From Tretioscincus oriximinensis (lineage: Eukaryota > Chordata > Lepidosauria > Squamata > Gymnophthalmidae), in NCBI GenBank assembly GCA_022410635.1, contig JAJVDF010000377.1:739235-803234 (forward strand): a DNA stretch of 64,000 nt, read 5' to 3'. The notes under the pieces are model-generated. The model had not been told where the DNA came from. It saw only the letters and a program-made list of their open reading frames with translations, and ran no database searches. Within the stretch, counting starts at the first letter, position 1, and the number at the start of each line of letters is the position of its first letter. Of the stretch, positions 32,951 to 43,075 are shown piece after piece. Made by a program: the position numbers and the translations under genes.

Positions 32951-33397
32951 ACAGCCTCCAAGGCAGAGCAACAGGCAGCTTTCCTGAAGTGCCATTTGCA
33001 GGGAGTTGAGAATATTTTATTTATTTATTTATTTGTACTTGTATCCCGCCCTATACCCGAAGGTCTCAGGGTGGCCTACCATAGGGTGGCGCACATAACT
33101 TTTGTTGCTTGCTCCACAACAGACACCCTGTGGAGTAAGTGGGGCTGAGAGAGTTCAAATAACTGACTGGCCCAAGGGTCACCCAGCTGGCTTCTTGGGG
33201 GAGTGGGGAATCGAACCGGGAGACTACCAGATAAGAGTCCCACGCTCTAACCACTACACCAAATTGGGTTTTGCCTTCTTCTGCTTGAGACTTCCCAGGT
33301 GCACTTGGTGGGCCACCATGTGAGTGAGAATGCTCGACTAGATGGGCTTTGGGCCAATTCAGCAAGGATCCTCTTATGTTCTCTCATGTTCTTATGA
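32872..33397 (+). repeat. CR1-like LINE 3' end, split by SINE-1
   Basis: GTGGAGCTTTAAGATAGG, GTTCATGGAAGCCAAGTGTA, GAAGTGCCATTTGCAGGGAG, then the SINE, then TTTTGCCTTCTTCTGCTTGA, GGTGGGCCACCATGTGAG and CTTATGTTCTCTCATG. Both halves join into the normal CR1 order. Confidence 0.85.
33011..33268 (-). mobile_element. SINE-1 nested in CR1
   Basis: Low-coordinate (TTTA)n tail, CCCGCCCTATACCCGAAGGT, GCTCCACAACAGACACCCTG, GTCACCCAGCTGGCTTC and GGAATCGAACCGGGAGAC (B box reversed), to CCACTACACCAAATTGGG. The 5' head lacks the last few bases compared with 3619-3881. Confidence 0.88.
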
Positions 33398-33499
33398 GCA
33401 AAGCCCCCTGAAGTACCACCTGATTTTCAGGAATTAACATGAAATCATGGGGGTCTAAAAGTAAAGGTGTGAGCACAGTCACTGTTAATCTAATGAATA

Positions 33500-33595
33500 A
33501 GTTTCCTTCCCAAAATATGGGAAGCCTGACAATGCCCCTTACTGTATTTATGGGGTTTCCCCAGGAAACCGGGGACATCTGGTCAGCCTAATTAA
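33500..33595 (-). mobile_element. MITE-A-like right-end remnant
   Basis: GGGGTTTCCCCAGGAAACCG then GGGACATCTGGTCAGCCTAA, the MITE-A terminus with a diverged interior. No clear opposite end (a weak GGAAGCCTGACAATGCCCC lies at 33520). Confidence 0.5.
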
Positions 33596-33599
33596 AAGT

Positions 33600-34235
33600 A
33601 TTTGTCAGAACAGCATCAAGATAGTTTTCCTGCAAACCTATGAAAATCATTGATAAATATTTTACATCTACTTAACTTTTGAATTCAATTAGCCTGTAAA
33701 GCTGGTGTTTTATTGAAATACCATTTCAGTGGGAGTGAGAAAGAATATTTCCGTAACGATAAATGACATGGGGGAGGGGGGAGAAAGATAGCCGAGCGAC
33801 TGGGCATCCTGTATTTAAGATTATCCTCTGCAGAAGCAATATACTGTATTATAAGAGCATTTGTCAGGATTATGATAGCAATACTGAATAATCGTGCTTG
33901 AAAAGAAAATAGAAAAATGACATGGGGATTTGTGGCTTGTACATATCTAGCCTGTAACAGCATTTAATTCAGGTTAGGTATTAGAATACTTATAAAAATT
34001 GATACATATTGGAGGATTATCACTGTGGTGTGATAGGAAGACTTTGTTGCAATAATAACCTTAACAGCAATGCTAGGAGAATTACAAAGATAAGATCCCT
34101 TGTAGAGAAAGACAAAGAGAAGCCAAAGCAATGAACAGGAGAAGAAGAGGAATGGAATAACAATGATACTCAGGTATTCTTGTACAGGCTTGCTAATCTG
34201 CTCCAAGGAGCTTACAATCGTCTGCATGGGAATAT
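33600..34235. other. Single-copy sequence
   Basis: Nothing recognised; a short G-rich run lies near 33770. Confidence 0.3.
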
Positions 34236-34239
34236 TGGT

Positions 34240-34550
34240 AATTCACATTAGATGTACAGCAACTTGTCATGCTACATCTAAGCATGATGAATGGGTAGTG
34301 ACCTTATCTGATCATCAAGCATGTGGTGCTGCTCATCTGGGGATCTCCCCAGTGCAAAATATCTAGGTATGTGCTGTCATTCACACGTGCGCAGTTGCAT
34401 TTTTCAGCAACTGCACTTGTGTACTGCGCCAACCAATGTAGTGATACATTGTAAATCTTGCTACATTGGAGGAAAGTGCTACAAAAGCTGTTCTTAAATG
34501 TTTCTTAAACGTTTTCTTCACGCTTTCCTTATTCTAGGATGGGGTAAGTC
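34240..34550 (+). mobile_element. MITE-E copy
   Basis: GTGCGCAGTTGCATTTTTCA, GCACTTGTGTACTGCGCC, GAAAGTGCTACAAAAGCTGT and TCTTCACGCTTTCCTTATTC, in the same order as 9108-9475 and, reversed, 57240-58330. Confidence 0.5.
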
Positions 34551-34739
34551 CAATCACTCCAAAAGCATTCCTGAACTTACCTTCTAACAAGGGACTCTTG
34601 TAGTACCTTAAAGAGGGACGAGCGCCTTCTACTGGCCTCAGCTTCAGCCAGCTCAACTGTTTGAAAGAAAGTAGATTTTCAGTCTACATTTCAAGTAGAT
34701 TAATGAGTACCACCACTAATCTGCTGGAGAAGATAGGAT
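34551..34739. other. Possible MITE-C scrap; otherwise unassigned
   Basis: GTCCAATCACTCCAAAAGCA and ATTCCTGAACTTACCTTC recall the MITE-C inner arm seen at 53640-53665. Too short to call. Confidence 0.3.
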
Positions 34740-34852
34740 ACATGTAAGCCTTCAGGAAAAAATTAACCTTGTAAGCCACTCTGAGTCCCTTTGNGTGAGA
34801 AGAGCAGGGTGTAAAAACCAGCTTCTTCTCCTCCTCCTCCTCCTCNTCCAGG
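34740..34852 (+). mobile_element. SINE-2 / LINE-tail fragment with (CTC)n
   Basis: CCTTGTAAGCCACTCTGAGT, CCCTTTGNGTGAGAAGAGC and AGGGTGTAAAAACCAGCTTC, followed by a CTC microsatellite. Sense-strand equivalent of the tail of the copy at 2521-2808. Confidence 0.65.
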
Positions 34853-35320
34853 AACCATTTTGATTCACCAAGGAAGTTGACTGTAAAAAAAGGATCTTTG
34901 CCACTAATTTCTTACTTCAGATTTACAACAGAAACTCTGTAGCATGACGTATGCACACACACATACCAGCAACNCAAAATTAAATAAAGAAACCCATTGT
35001 AAAGATATGGCTTTTCCCTCCCTCCCTTCCCACACACTCCCACTTTTCTCATTGGCAAGAAATGCCAATTGCCAAGGATCATCCCCACCNAGATGCCCCT
35101 GAGACAACTGAAGAGTATAAAAGCTGTGCAGTTGGGCATTTTCCCCTTGGTGAGTGATGTCATGGGGAAGGAATTAATTGCACTGCTGGGAAAGGCAGAA
35201 CCCATCGGATGATGATTAGCAGTTTGCTGGAGGGTTTAATTGGAATACATTTGTTGCAGCTTTATCAAGAGCTGCAAGTGAATGTTTCCTTCTAACTGAA
35301 CTGTAGCTGATGTGCCACAA
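34853..35320. other. Single-copy sequence
   Basis: A TATA-like GAGTATAAAAGCTGTG occurs at 35112, but there is no transcript evidence and no downstream frame. Confidence 0.3.
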
Positions 35321-35324
35321 GAAC

Positions 35325-35610
35325 CCTTTTGTTGCTGTTCAGTTGATGAGTTGTATCCAAGTCTTTGTGACCCGATGAATCATACAGATTCTGCTTCTCA
35401 AGATCTGGCCATGCTCATGTTGGTTGCTTCCATGACACTCTTTATCCACCACATCCTTAGCCATCTTCTTCTCCAATTTTTCCTAGCTTCAGGGTCTTCC
35501 TCAATGTCCCTTGCTTGCTTATTATCTGGCCAAAGTATCNGCACTTCAGCTTCAGGATTTTTTCTTCCAACGTCAGTCAGAGTTGGGTTCCTTTAGTACT
35601 GATGCTTCAT
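35325..35610 (-). mobile_element. BovB (RTE) LINE fragment
   Basis: TGTTGCTGTTCAGTTGATGA, CAAGTCTTTGTGACCCGATG, CTCCAATTTTTCCTAGCTTC, AGGGTCTTCCTCAATG, CTGGCCAAAGTATCNGCACT and TCAGCTTCAGGATTTTTTCT follow, in order, the antisense end of the BovB reverse-transcriptase frame as known from ruminant and squamate genomes. About 285 bases, much diverged. Confidence 0.85.
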
Positions 35611-35825
35611 CGCACCATGGACCATATCATACCAGGACCTTCTGTCCTCCACTGCATCCAAAGATCTGGCTGATCTTGTATTTTTTGCATTTATGCAACT
35701 CTGCCCATGTAAGCCATCCACTGCCACCTTTTAAACACCTTTCTTCCTTGCACCCAATATTCTTTCAAGTGGCAAACAATGCAGCTTCTGTCAAGTTAAC
35801 TCAGCATTAATGATGGCAGGTAGAA
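35611..35825. other. Short unassigned stretch
   Basis: Follows BovB; it could be more diverged BovB but is not recognisable. Confidence 0.25.
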
Positions 35826-35938
35826 TTTACCGCCATCTTCAATTCACCTTCAGCCACCAAGAGTGGAGCTTTAAGATAGGATTAGCCAAGTTCATGGAAG
35901 CCAAGTGTATAAATAGTTACTAGAAGAGATCGCTTGAC
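35826..35938. repeat. 113-bp exact duplicate, copy 2
   Basis: Identical to 32838-32950 with no mismatch. The CR1 piece stops abruptly at the copy's right end (CGCTTGAC then TATGGCTGG), so this is the derived copy. Confidence 0.9.
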
Positions 35939-36390
35939 TATGGCTGGTATCCTGCCTTTTGCTCCTGAACCTGTACAGGGATGAAATTTCACTCGAGTCA
36001 AGCCAGCAAAAGTTTGCTTTTTTCTCTCACACACTTTTTCTCCAAGGTTATTCACCAGTAATTTGCAAGGTTATTCAGCTAAATGGACTGGGGACATGCA
36101 GGATCTGGACACACCTCTCCACAGTACAACCCCTCGATGTGTTTTAAATTTGATATTCTGCGATCATACCTCCATACTGAGGGAATGGAGCTTAGTCTAT
36201 GAAATCTAAATTCAGATTTTGGATATGAGTTATCGATCCGAGGCCATAACTAAGCACATACTGCAGAAAAGCTTTAAAATTGGATGTGTAACCAGGGCCA
36301 ACAGAACAACATATTTCCTAGGAGACATCTGAGTGTCTACTGAGCTGTAGTTACCACAGAACCTTTTTTGGATGGAATTCTACTTAAAAA
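35939..36390. other. Single-copy sequence
   Basis: Nothing recognised. Confidence 0.3.
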
Positions 36391-36392
36391 TG

Positions 36393-36692
36393 TAGTACCT
36401 TATTGTGCAAGCAGAAGAGTGAATGTTGTATTTCTACTCTTTCTGTGTCCTACATGCCTGGCTGCCCCCTTTATTGTGATTGGATGTAAACATGTCATGT
36501 AATATGCAAAACTCAGAAAAGCTAATATTTGCTCTTCCTGCAGGAATCTTTCCACAGCACAGGAATGATTGTAGTCATTTAAATGTTTTTGGGAATTACT
36601 GGGAAATAGTGAAGCAATGGGCAGTGTTAATGCTCAGTTCCTGGTCACTCCTTGGATTGTTCCATAGTCAAAGAGCAAATTTGGCCCAGGAG
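36393..36692 (+). mobile_element. MITE-C copy
   Basis: One of the cleaner copies: CTTTCTGTGTCCTACATGCC, GGCTGCCCCCTTTATTGTGA, CTTTCCACAGCACAGGAATG, ATTACTGGGAAATAGTGAAG, CCTTGGATTGTTCCATAGTC and AAAGAGCAAATTTGGCCC. No coding capacity. Confidence 0.65.
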
Positions 36693-36724
36693 ATTTACTC
36701 TGACAAACTTTATATTCAGGAAAA

Positions 36725-37389
36725 ATGATTTATTTATTTAATTAATTTATCCAATGCCTGTCCAAGTATTGTATATCTTCTCCTTTTAAAATCATTATTT
36801 CCTTCCTTCCTTCTTTCCTGAATGCATTTTTAATGAATCCAGAGCAATAAGCTCCCTCCAGGATCGAAGTTCAAGGTCCTGCTGTACCTTTCACAATGCT
36901 GAGTAACCTCTTGGCTGCAAATGGGAAAGAGAGCCCTGTAGCTTGCCCTGGCGCCCAGCCAGCATCAAATTAATTTCCTTCCCTGTAAAACAGTTCTGGT
37001 TTCATAGCAAGGCATTTTGTTGTGGTGCAGTTCCTAGAATGAATAGGTTTCTGTTTTCCATATTGCCTGTTTGATGAAGGCAAAAAGGCTCCCGGCTAAG
37101 GGCCTTTATTCATCCCGCTTGCGAATGGAAAACGTAACTATGAAATCGTCTTTGTTAATTGTGGGAACTGGGATTTCGTGTTTATATAGCTGTATTATTA
37201 CTACAACTGTGGTTTTGGTTTGGCTTGTAATTCTGGTGGTAATTACAGATTTAGATGTCCTTCTCCATTGGTATCTACTCTTCAACTATTAATTGTGGTA
37301 GCTTATATGATTTGATCCTACATTGTATTTTCGCTCATTATTCCAAATGATAAAGACATGCTAAAAAAATAGGAAAAACCAAGGGCTTC
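36725..37389. other. Single-copy stretch with conserved-looking blocks
   Basis: Starts with an (ATTT)-rich patch. 36850-37290 is free of known repeats and has even composition; candidate noncoding regulatory sequence, unproven. Confidence 0.3.
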
Positions 37390-37540
37390 TTTGCACTTAT
37401 TCTCAGGAANTGGTTGCTGGGAGCCATTCTCATGTGATTGGCTGGCAGGAATGTTTCTTACATTTGCGCTTTGCCAATCATTAACACTTCCAGCAAGAAT
37501 GTTTCCACAGTGTAACGTTAACTATGAACTATCTTATACA
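37390..37540 (+). mobile_element. MITE-C internal fragment
   Basis: TTTGCACTTATTCTCAGGAA, TGATTGGCTGGCAGGAATG and TTTGCGCTTTGCCAATC, then GCAAGAATGTTTCCACAGTG. Short and partial. Confidence 0.45.
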
Positions 37541-37685
37541 CTTCAGTCAGATCACCTCGTAATGCCATTTGTCAAGGCTGAAGAGATTCAGATGTTACAG
37601 CCTGATTTCAAAAGGGATTTTCTTCCAGCCCCTTGATTGTTCTTGTTGCTCTGTTTTGAACAAAAGAGGCAAAATAATGCTGGGG
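37541..37685 (-). repeat. CR1-like LINE coding fragment
   Basis: CAGTCAGATCACCTCGTAAT, AAGGCTGAAGAGATTCAG, CCCCTTGATTGTTCTTGTTG and CTCTGTTTTGAAC parallel 62212-62335. Confidence 0.7.
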
Positions 37686-37689
37686 TTGA

Positions 37690-38344
37690 GCTTCTGACCA
37701 CAGTCAGTCACTAGAGATCCCTGTCTCCTTTTTTTGTTCTGCATTTCGCCTTTTATCAGTCTTGCACATCAACAGTAGACCATTTTCTCTGCTCACATAT
37801 GTGCCAAGTAGTTGGAGTAAAGAAAATATGCTTTAGATTGAAAAGCACCAAAATAGCACATATTAAAATATTATGGGGTCCTCGACTGGGCAGAATGGAT
37901 TCTTGAAAAATATGAAGAAATGCAGCGAGATGAACATGGTGTTCTTTGTGCCTTCGAGAAATGAGCTCCACTAAATNTCAGCAGATGCAAATATGCAACT
38001 CCAGTTAATTTGGTCTGCAAGCTACTCATTCGTTATTCATTGAACAGAATTGCTAAGTAATGTATATGGGACTGAGACTGAATTCTGCACAGGTTTTTTT
38101 TTTTTTTTGCCAAAGCATGTACTAAGATCTTTTACTGCAGATTTTTTTCAGGTTTGGAGCTGCTAAGTAGCAAGGGATGCAGATGGAGATGCTTTAATGC
38201 ATAAGCTAAGTGGGAAAATGTTGAAAGCGCCAGATTTTAAATGCTGCAGATCAACCTATCTGAAATTTGCTGCTTCAGCAGTTATATCAATTTGAGTTGT
38301 AAGTGTTTGGAGCCAAGGAAAGGTGGATCGTTCAGAATTACTTT
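37690..38344. other. Single-copy sequence with poly-T
   Basis: A T tract of about 17 lies at 38094-38110. Nothing else recognised. Confidence 0.3.
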
Positions 38345-38347
38345 TGG

Positions 38348-38556
38348 GGGCTTATTAAATTTTATTTGTTTCATTGATTGGTTGGTTACATTTCTATAGG
38401 ACCTGTACTTGAAGGTCTCAGAGTGGTTAACAATAAAACCTCCCACAAAATTTAACATATAAAAAACAACAGGGCACAAAAGTAGGGAATGGAGAGCTGA
38501 TTTTTTTCAACCAAAAGCCTGTTAAAGATTTGCATCTTCAAGAGCTTTCTGAATGT
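38348..38556 (-). repeat. L2-like LINE fragment
   Basis: GGACCTGTACTTGAAGGTCT, CAGAGTGGTTAACAATAAAA, CTCCCACAAAATTTAACAT and CTTCAAGAGCTTTCTGAATG. Confidence 0.65.
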
Positions 38557-38612
38557 ANACTGCTCAAAACTATTAAGAGAACTCTTTAATATACACTTTT
38601 ATGTTAAAGTAT
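38557..38612. mobile_element. Tc1-type terminal fragment
   Basis: TANACTGCTCAAAACTATTA then AGAGAACTCTTTAATATAC, the same ends as 7687-7770. The inner complement is partial (GTTAAAGTATCCCC). Confidence 0.7.
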
Positions 38613-39200
38613 CCCCGGTCAGAAGATAGAAGGTGGAAATAAGTTACTTTTTTCCCCTGTAACCTTCCTCATGATGGAGAACAAAATACCTTCTGGGCCC
38701 AGTAAAATCAGAGCAATGAGAGGAAGAAAAGATCAGCCTTCCAAGTAGAAATTTTCAGAATGGCATTTTTGAAATTATCTTTTTATACACAATATCTTCC
38801 TATAAAGTGGAATCTTTGTTGATTATGCCAAACCTCATATTCCATCTAAAGAAACTCAATATTGAAAGTTCAGGAAAACCTTCTTCATACTCCAACAATT
38901 CATCTACAGGCCATCAATCTTGGCTTCGAAGAGAGCCAAAGCTTCATTTAAAAAATGTAAATAGTATAAACAAAATAAACTTGTAAATATAGCCAATAAA
39001 AGTGCAGCTTGTTATTCCCATACCTCCCCCAGACAGCTGTGGATATAGGTCGATTAGTAGTAGTTCATGTAGTCTTTTTCATTGACTAAAGTCCTAGACA
39101 CTGTATTTCAGTTTATATGAGATTCCAATAGATCTGCCCAGNCTTCCTTCCTGCTTGACCTTACATTGTCTTGATATACAATAGCCTTCTTCTATGTGCA
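38613..39200. other. Single-copy sequence
   Basis: Nothing recognised. Confidence 0.3.
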
Positions 39201-39203
39201 GAC

Positions 39204-39420
39204 TGGCTCTTAAGAGTCAGTCTGGTGTAATGGTTAGAGTGTCAGACTCTTTATCTAGAAGTCTCCAGGTTTGATTCTGCATCCCCACAAAAGCCAGCTG
39301 GATGATCTTGTTCTAGTCACAATTTTTTGGAGCTCTCTCGGGCCCACCTACTTCACAAGGTGTTGTAAAAAGAACAGAAGGTTATAGAAGCTGCTCTGAT
39401 TCCCTTCAGGTGAAGGAAAG
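39204..39420 (+). mobile_element. SINE-1 copy, sense
   Basis: GAGTCAGTCTGGTGTAATGG (A-box region), CCAGGTTTGATTCTGC (B-box region), AAAGCCAGCTGGATGATCTT, GGGCCCACCTACTTCACAAG and a different tail, AAGCTGCTCTGATTCCCTTC, so the 3' part belongs to another SINE-1 subtype. Confidence 0.75.
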
Positions 39421-39604
39421 CAGGGAAACCTACCAATTCCTCCTCCTTTTCCTTCTTCTTCTTGGTAAGTCAAATTCAAATTGTTCTCCTATGTACTTGA
39501 GTCATCTTTCACATGTCCATTGGTTTGCATTTTTCCACCCACAAGCAGTGGTAACATGGGGTGCTCTTAATAACCATTTAACTAAATCTGGTTAGTTCCA
39601 ATAT

Positions 39605-39911
39605 TTTGAGATTTGAGGAAACACAAATTCTGTATATTAATTACTTCTTAAGTATTTTATCCATCCAGTCAAAACCTTGTTCCAAAATGCATGAACTTTT
39701 TCACAATGCCAGCACAGGTGTCAATCTATCCCCTTTCTTTTACACGCATGCCAATAATTAGAAGGAAAAAAACCAATAATACGCAAAGTTTANATAAGGT
39801 GTCTCAAACCACCTGTGGAGCACTTGAAGTTTTCTAGTTTTCTCATTTTTGTTTTCAATCGTGTCTTTAATTATACATTCAAAGCCTCATTCTTAGACAT
39901 ATGTTCTTGTC
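39605..39911 (-). repeat. L1 LINE, older copy (part 1)
   Basis: On the minus strand 39625-39740 encodes CWHCEKVHAFWNKVLTG, the L1 ORF2 C-terminal cysteine/tryptophan region. It is then interrupted by the sense L1 at 39926. Confidence 0.65.
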
Positions 39912-39925
39912 AAGGATCAAATCAG

Positions 39926-40435
39926 TAAATAACATTTATAAGTTAATTATTAAAAATCAATATAATAATTATCATTTTTTGCGAGACTTTTGGACAAATG
40001 AACTTGGAATATCACAACACAATTGGGATCAATGGATTCAATTATGGCAAGTGGTGAATGACAATCGAATTCGGGAAACTGAATTAAAGCTCATATCCCG
40101 TTGGTATCGATTCCCGGCCCAACTAGCGCATTTTACCAATAGGTCTTCACAATGCTGGCATGAGTGTAACGTTAGAGGCGATTCACATATGTGGATTTCT
40201 AATCACCTCTAAAATACAGGAAATCTCAAATGTAAATGTTCAAATGAACCCGAAACTTTGGATTTTTGGGAATATACAATTGTCTAACCAGTCGACAGAA
40301 GCACACTGTTTTATTAATTATGCCATCCAAGCTGCACACCTAATAGTTGCGAAAAGGTGGAAAGATTTTTCCACATGGAATTTATCAGAATGGTTTTCTT
40401 ATTTATTAAATTTCATAAAGTTTGATTTGTTATAG
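39926..40435 (+). pseudogene. L1 ORF2 C-terminal relic
   Basis: Two frames joined by a shift near 40160-40200: first RWYRFPAQLAHFTNRSSQCW then HECNVRGDSHMW, the ORF2 region before the stop, then LTSKIQEISN and AAHLIVAKRWKDFSTWN. It lacks the endonuclease and RT domains. Non-functional. Confidence 0.88.
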
Positions 40436-40712
40436 GAGAAAAGAGCGAAACATATAGGACATCATGTACATCTTTCTTGGGCAATCAAATGGAAGGTGCT
40501 CATTACCTATGCTCTATCTACGCGTAATCAACATTTATTTGACTCAATAATGTCTTTTCTGGAGTTAAGACTGTTTTCATAATTATATATATCTTTCTTG
40601 TATCCCCGGGGATGCGGGTGGAGGGTTGTTTTTGTTTGTTATCTTGTATTCTGTTGTGTATGATATCTTGTGTATGGTTTTGTTATTATAAATAAAAACT
40701 TTAATAATAAAA
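39926..40712 (+). mobile_element. L1 LINE 3' end with target duplication
   Basis: Bracketed by a perfect 14-bp direct repeat, AAGGATCAAATCAG, at 39912-39925 and 40713-40726. It ends in AATAAAAACTTTAATAATAA, a poly(A)-like tail. This is the signature of target-primed reverse transcription; 5' truncated to about 790 bases. Confidence 0.93.
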
Positions 40713-40739
40713 AAGGATCAAATCAGATGAATCAAATTG

Positions 40740-41000
40740 ATTCTTAGGAACACTGAACTATCACCAAACAAGTGGTATAACACATCAAAATCTATGAAAC
40801 CATTTGGTGGCTATATAGGCTAAATTTGCACTTGAAATGAGGAATAGTTCAGACAATTAGCAGTGCTAACACTGCTAATCATTTCACAATTACCCAATCA
40901 CTCCAAAAGCAATCTATTAAATTTAGCTTATAAGGATTATTTATAAGTAGTCCACAATTATTCTTTATTGTGAAACATCCCTGCAATTGTTTTTAGATTG
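40740..41000. mobile_element. MITE-C fragment
   Basis: TGAGGAATAGTTCAGACAAT, TTAGCAGTGCTAACACTGCT, AATTACCCAATCACTCCAAA, AGCAATCTATTAAATTTAGC and CCACAATTATTCTTTATTG. It is the left arm of the family in reverse sense. Confidence 0.5.
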
Positions 41001-41080
41001 CTGCTTTTGCTTGCTTTCATTTGTGTGGAGGGGGCCTAAGTTTGGGTCCAGAAGAAAAAGGGAGCAGCATAAGCTTACAT

Positions 41081-41202
41081 TAGGCTGACCCCTTTTGGGG
41101 TGGGGTTGAAAACCTGGTTTTGGGGTGCCTCCCAGCAAAAACTGGGAGGCNCCCAAAAACCGGGTTTTCACCCACACTGAAAGGGGTCATCTGGTCAGCC
41201 TA
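41081..41202. mobile_element. MITE-A, short, with 8-bp TSD
   Basis: TAGGCTGACCCCTTTTGGGG ... GGGGTCATCTGGTCAGCCTA, 122 bases, nearly a full hairpin. Flanked by a perfect GCTTACAT at 41073-41080 and 41203-41210, which identifies hAT-type integration. Confidence 0.92.
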
Positions 41203-41214
41203 GCTTACATAGAC

Positions 41215-41378
41215 AACTCTACTTCTTCGAACAGATACAATAGACAGACATTCTATTAATCAGGAAGTTTCATAGCATCTTAGAGACTAATAAGTTGCTT
41301 TTATCGACGAGGTGAAGTTGTCTCCATTTTTCTTGTTAGTTTTCCAGGTAGTACGAGACTCCTTGCTAGAAATCTTTA
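41215..41378. repeat. Penelope-like terminal fragment
   Basis: ACAACTCTACTTCTTCGAAC, ATAGCATCTTAGAGACTAAT and TTTTCTTGTTAGTTTTCC, then GAGACTCCTTGCTAG. It reads as two terminal blocks back to back. Confidence 0.5.
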
Positions 41379-41379
41379 T

Positions 41380-42122
41380 AATGTGTGTGAATGTTTTCTT
41401 CCTTGTTCTTTTCCCTTTCAGCATGCTTTATCCTCATCATTTCATGATGCAAAATCAGTTTTCCTGCATTATAAAAAGGCATTGTCTAGCCTTTACCACC
41501 CATCCTTTAAGCAGCTTCATTGCAAACAGCACCATAATATAAAAAATTAAAGAAAGACAAATACCCACCTGCTAGCTCACTACTTATGGAATTTTAGGAG
41601 GGTGTTTTGTCCTGAAGGCAATTCCAATAAACCCTTTTGTTTAGCCTTAAGTTCTGGCCCTCAGGAACACAGCCAGAACACAGAAATGTCCACAAGCTTT
41701 CTATTTTTTAAGGCTTTACTTTTTCAACTGGAATTTTTATCCCCAAAGTCTTTCTTTCAATACTTGCAGTTTGTTTGTCTTTTCTTTGTGATGACTTTCT
41801 TTCTCTTCTCTTTGCACAGTTTCTCTTTCTGTGTGGCTCTTTCTCTTTGTGAATTTCTCTTGTGAACTATTCCTTTTTGTGAACAATTTCTTTTGTCAAA
41901 AGACTGCTCTCTTCAGGTGCAACTGAGTCTTGCAAAGGCTACTCAAAACTGAAACTAACTAACTAAAGAAACACATATAAGAGCCCAGGGATTTCCCAGA
42001 GTTCCCTTTTTTGTTAAAATAACAGAAACCTAGTCCTATCTCAAAACATAATACATACAAAACTATTTTACCTTAAAGAAATCTATGGCTCAAGGCATAA
42101 AAGATGCTCTTGAGACAAAACA
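41380..42122. other. Single-copy sequence, pyrimidine-rich
   Basis: No repeat recognised. The TTCTCTT-rich frame at 41602-41865 looks hydrophobic only because of the composition. Confidence 0.3.
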
Positions 42123-42124
42123 GA

Positions 42125-42425
42125 GGGCTTGTTCACACGATGACTGAAAAAGTGCTATAAACTTATATTCCGGAATATAGCAAATGCCTATCCCTTCACA
42201 CCACGAAACTAACAAAACCTCCTCTTCCCCTCAACCGATCTATTTGAGAGCAGCCAGAGCCAATCTGCAGGGAATTCTGCTGAAGGAGGGGAGACGGCTG
42301 CGTTCTGCTGGCCCCATCCATACGGAGCATTGGTCTGGGTAACGTTTTGGGAAATTTTGGCATGTGGGTGGCAAAGCTCTGTCCCAATACGTTACCCAGA
42401 CCTAGGCTAGTTCTCCAGGTGGGGT
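42125..42425. mobile_element. MITE-G copy
   Basis: GGGCTTGTTCACACGATGAC, TGAAAAAGTGCTATAA, a palindromic ATATTCCGGAATATAG, then GGGAATTCTGCTGAAGGAGG, GGCTGCGTTCTGCTGGCCCC and GGTCTGGGTAACGTTTTGG. The whole suite recurs at 51755-52420. Non-coding. Confidence 0.65.
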
Positions 42426-42639
42426 GCCTTGGCAAGCCTTTGAGTTGATGAGTATACATTTGCCTTCCACAATGCAACATCTCCGGCCTGAGTGGCTGAA
42501 CCAGTTCTGCTACTTAATGGTAATCAAGATGCAATCAACAGCTTTTGGTGTTTCTTCAATATCTTCAACTGGTGTTTATAACAGCTGTAAAGATAGCCAA
42601 ACCTTCTTCCCCAACCCTGTGCAAAGTTCAGTGGTAGAA

Positions 42640-43075
42640 GTATATTTCAGTTGAATATCTGATGGTATTGTTGAACATTTAATGATATTTCAGTTGAATG
42701 TTTGATGATATTTCAGTTGAATGTTTGATGGTATTTCAGTGTAAAATTTGATAGTATTTCTGTCAAACATTTGATAGTATTTCTGGCAGGGACGTTATCT
42801 CTGAAATTGTCAGCTGTTTGTCCTTTTTGGTTGTTTACTAGTTCTGGGGTTGGTGTTTAAATATTGGTCAGATGTTAGGAAACCTTCCAGAAGGGGTCAG
42901 CACTAGCTACTGATTGGCCAAAGGTCTCAGGGGCTCCCTATATAAGGGGACAATTGCAGGCTGCTAACTTCAGTTGTTGACTGTTAAGACCTTCAGTAAA
43001 AATCACTTTCTTAACTTTTTTTGAAGACTTCGAGTGTATCACAATTTCAGTTCAATGCTTGATGGTATTTCAGTT
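42640..43075. repeat. Degenerate ~25-bp minisatellite, split by a solo LTR
   Basis: Units of the form TTTCAGTTGAATGTTTGATG with GTATT spacers repeat about six times to 42783. Two more follow at 43044-43075 (ATTTCAGTTCAATGCTTGAT). The break is the LTR. Confidence 0.85.
42784..43043 (+). mobile_element. Solo LTR (LTR-2)
   Basis: 260 bases beginning TGGCAGGGACG and ending GTGTATCACA, TG...CA. It is flanked by a perfect 5-bp duplication ATTTC at 42779-42783 and 43044-43048. Inside are a TATA box (CCTATATAAGGGG), a transcription-start-like TGCTAACTTCAG and a polyadenylation-like AGTAAAAATCAC. It therefore has the U3-R-U5 layout. No internal region remains, so it formed by recombination between two LTRs. 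Confidence 0.92.

Noticed and set aside
35112..35170. TATA box with downstream GTGAGT
   Set aside because: No coding frame, no initiator and no repeat context to support a promoter.
42640..43075. CRISPR-like spaced repeats
   Set aside because: Units are degenerate and contiguous, with no uniform unique spacers; vertebrate minisatellite context.
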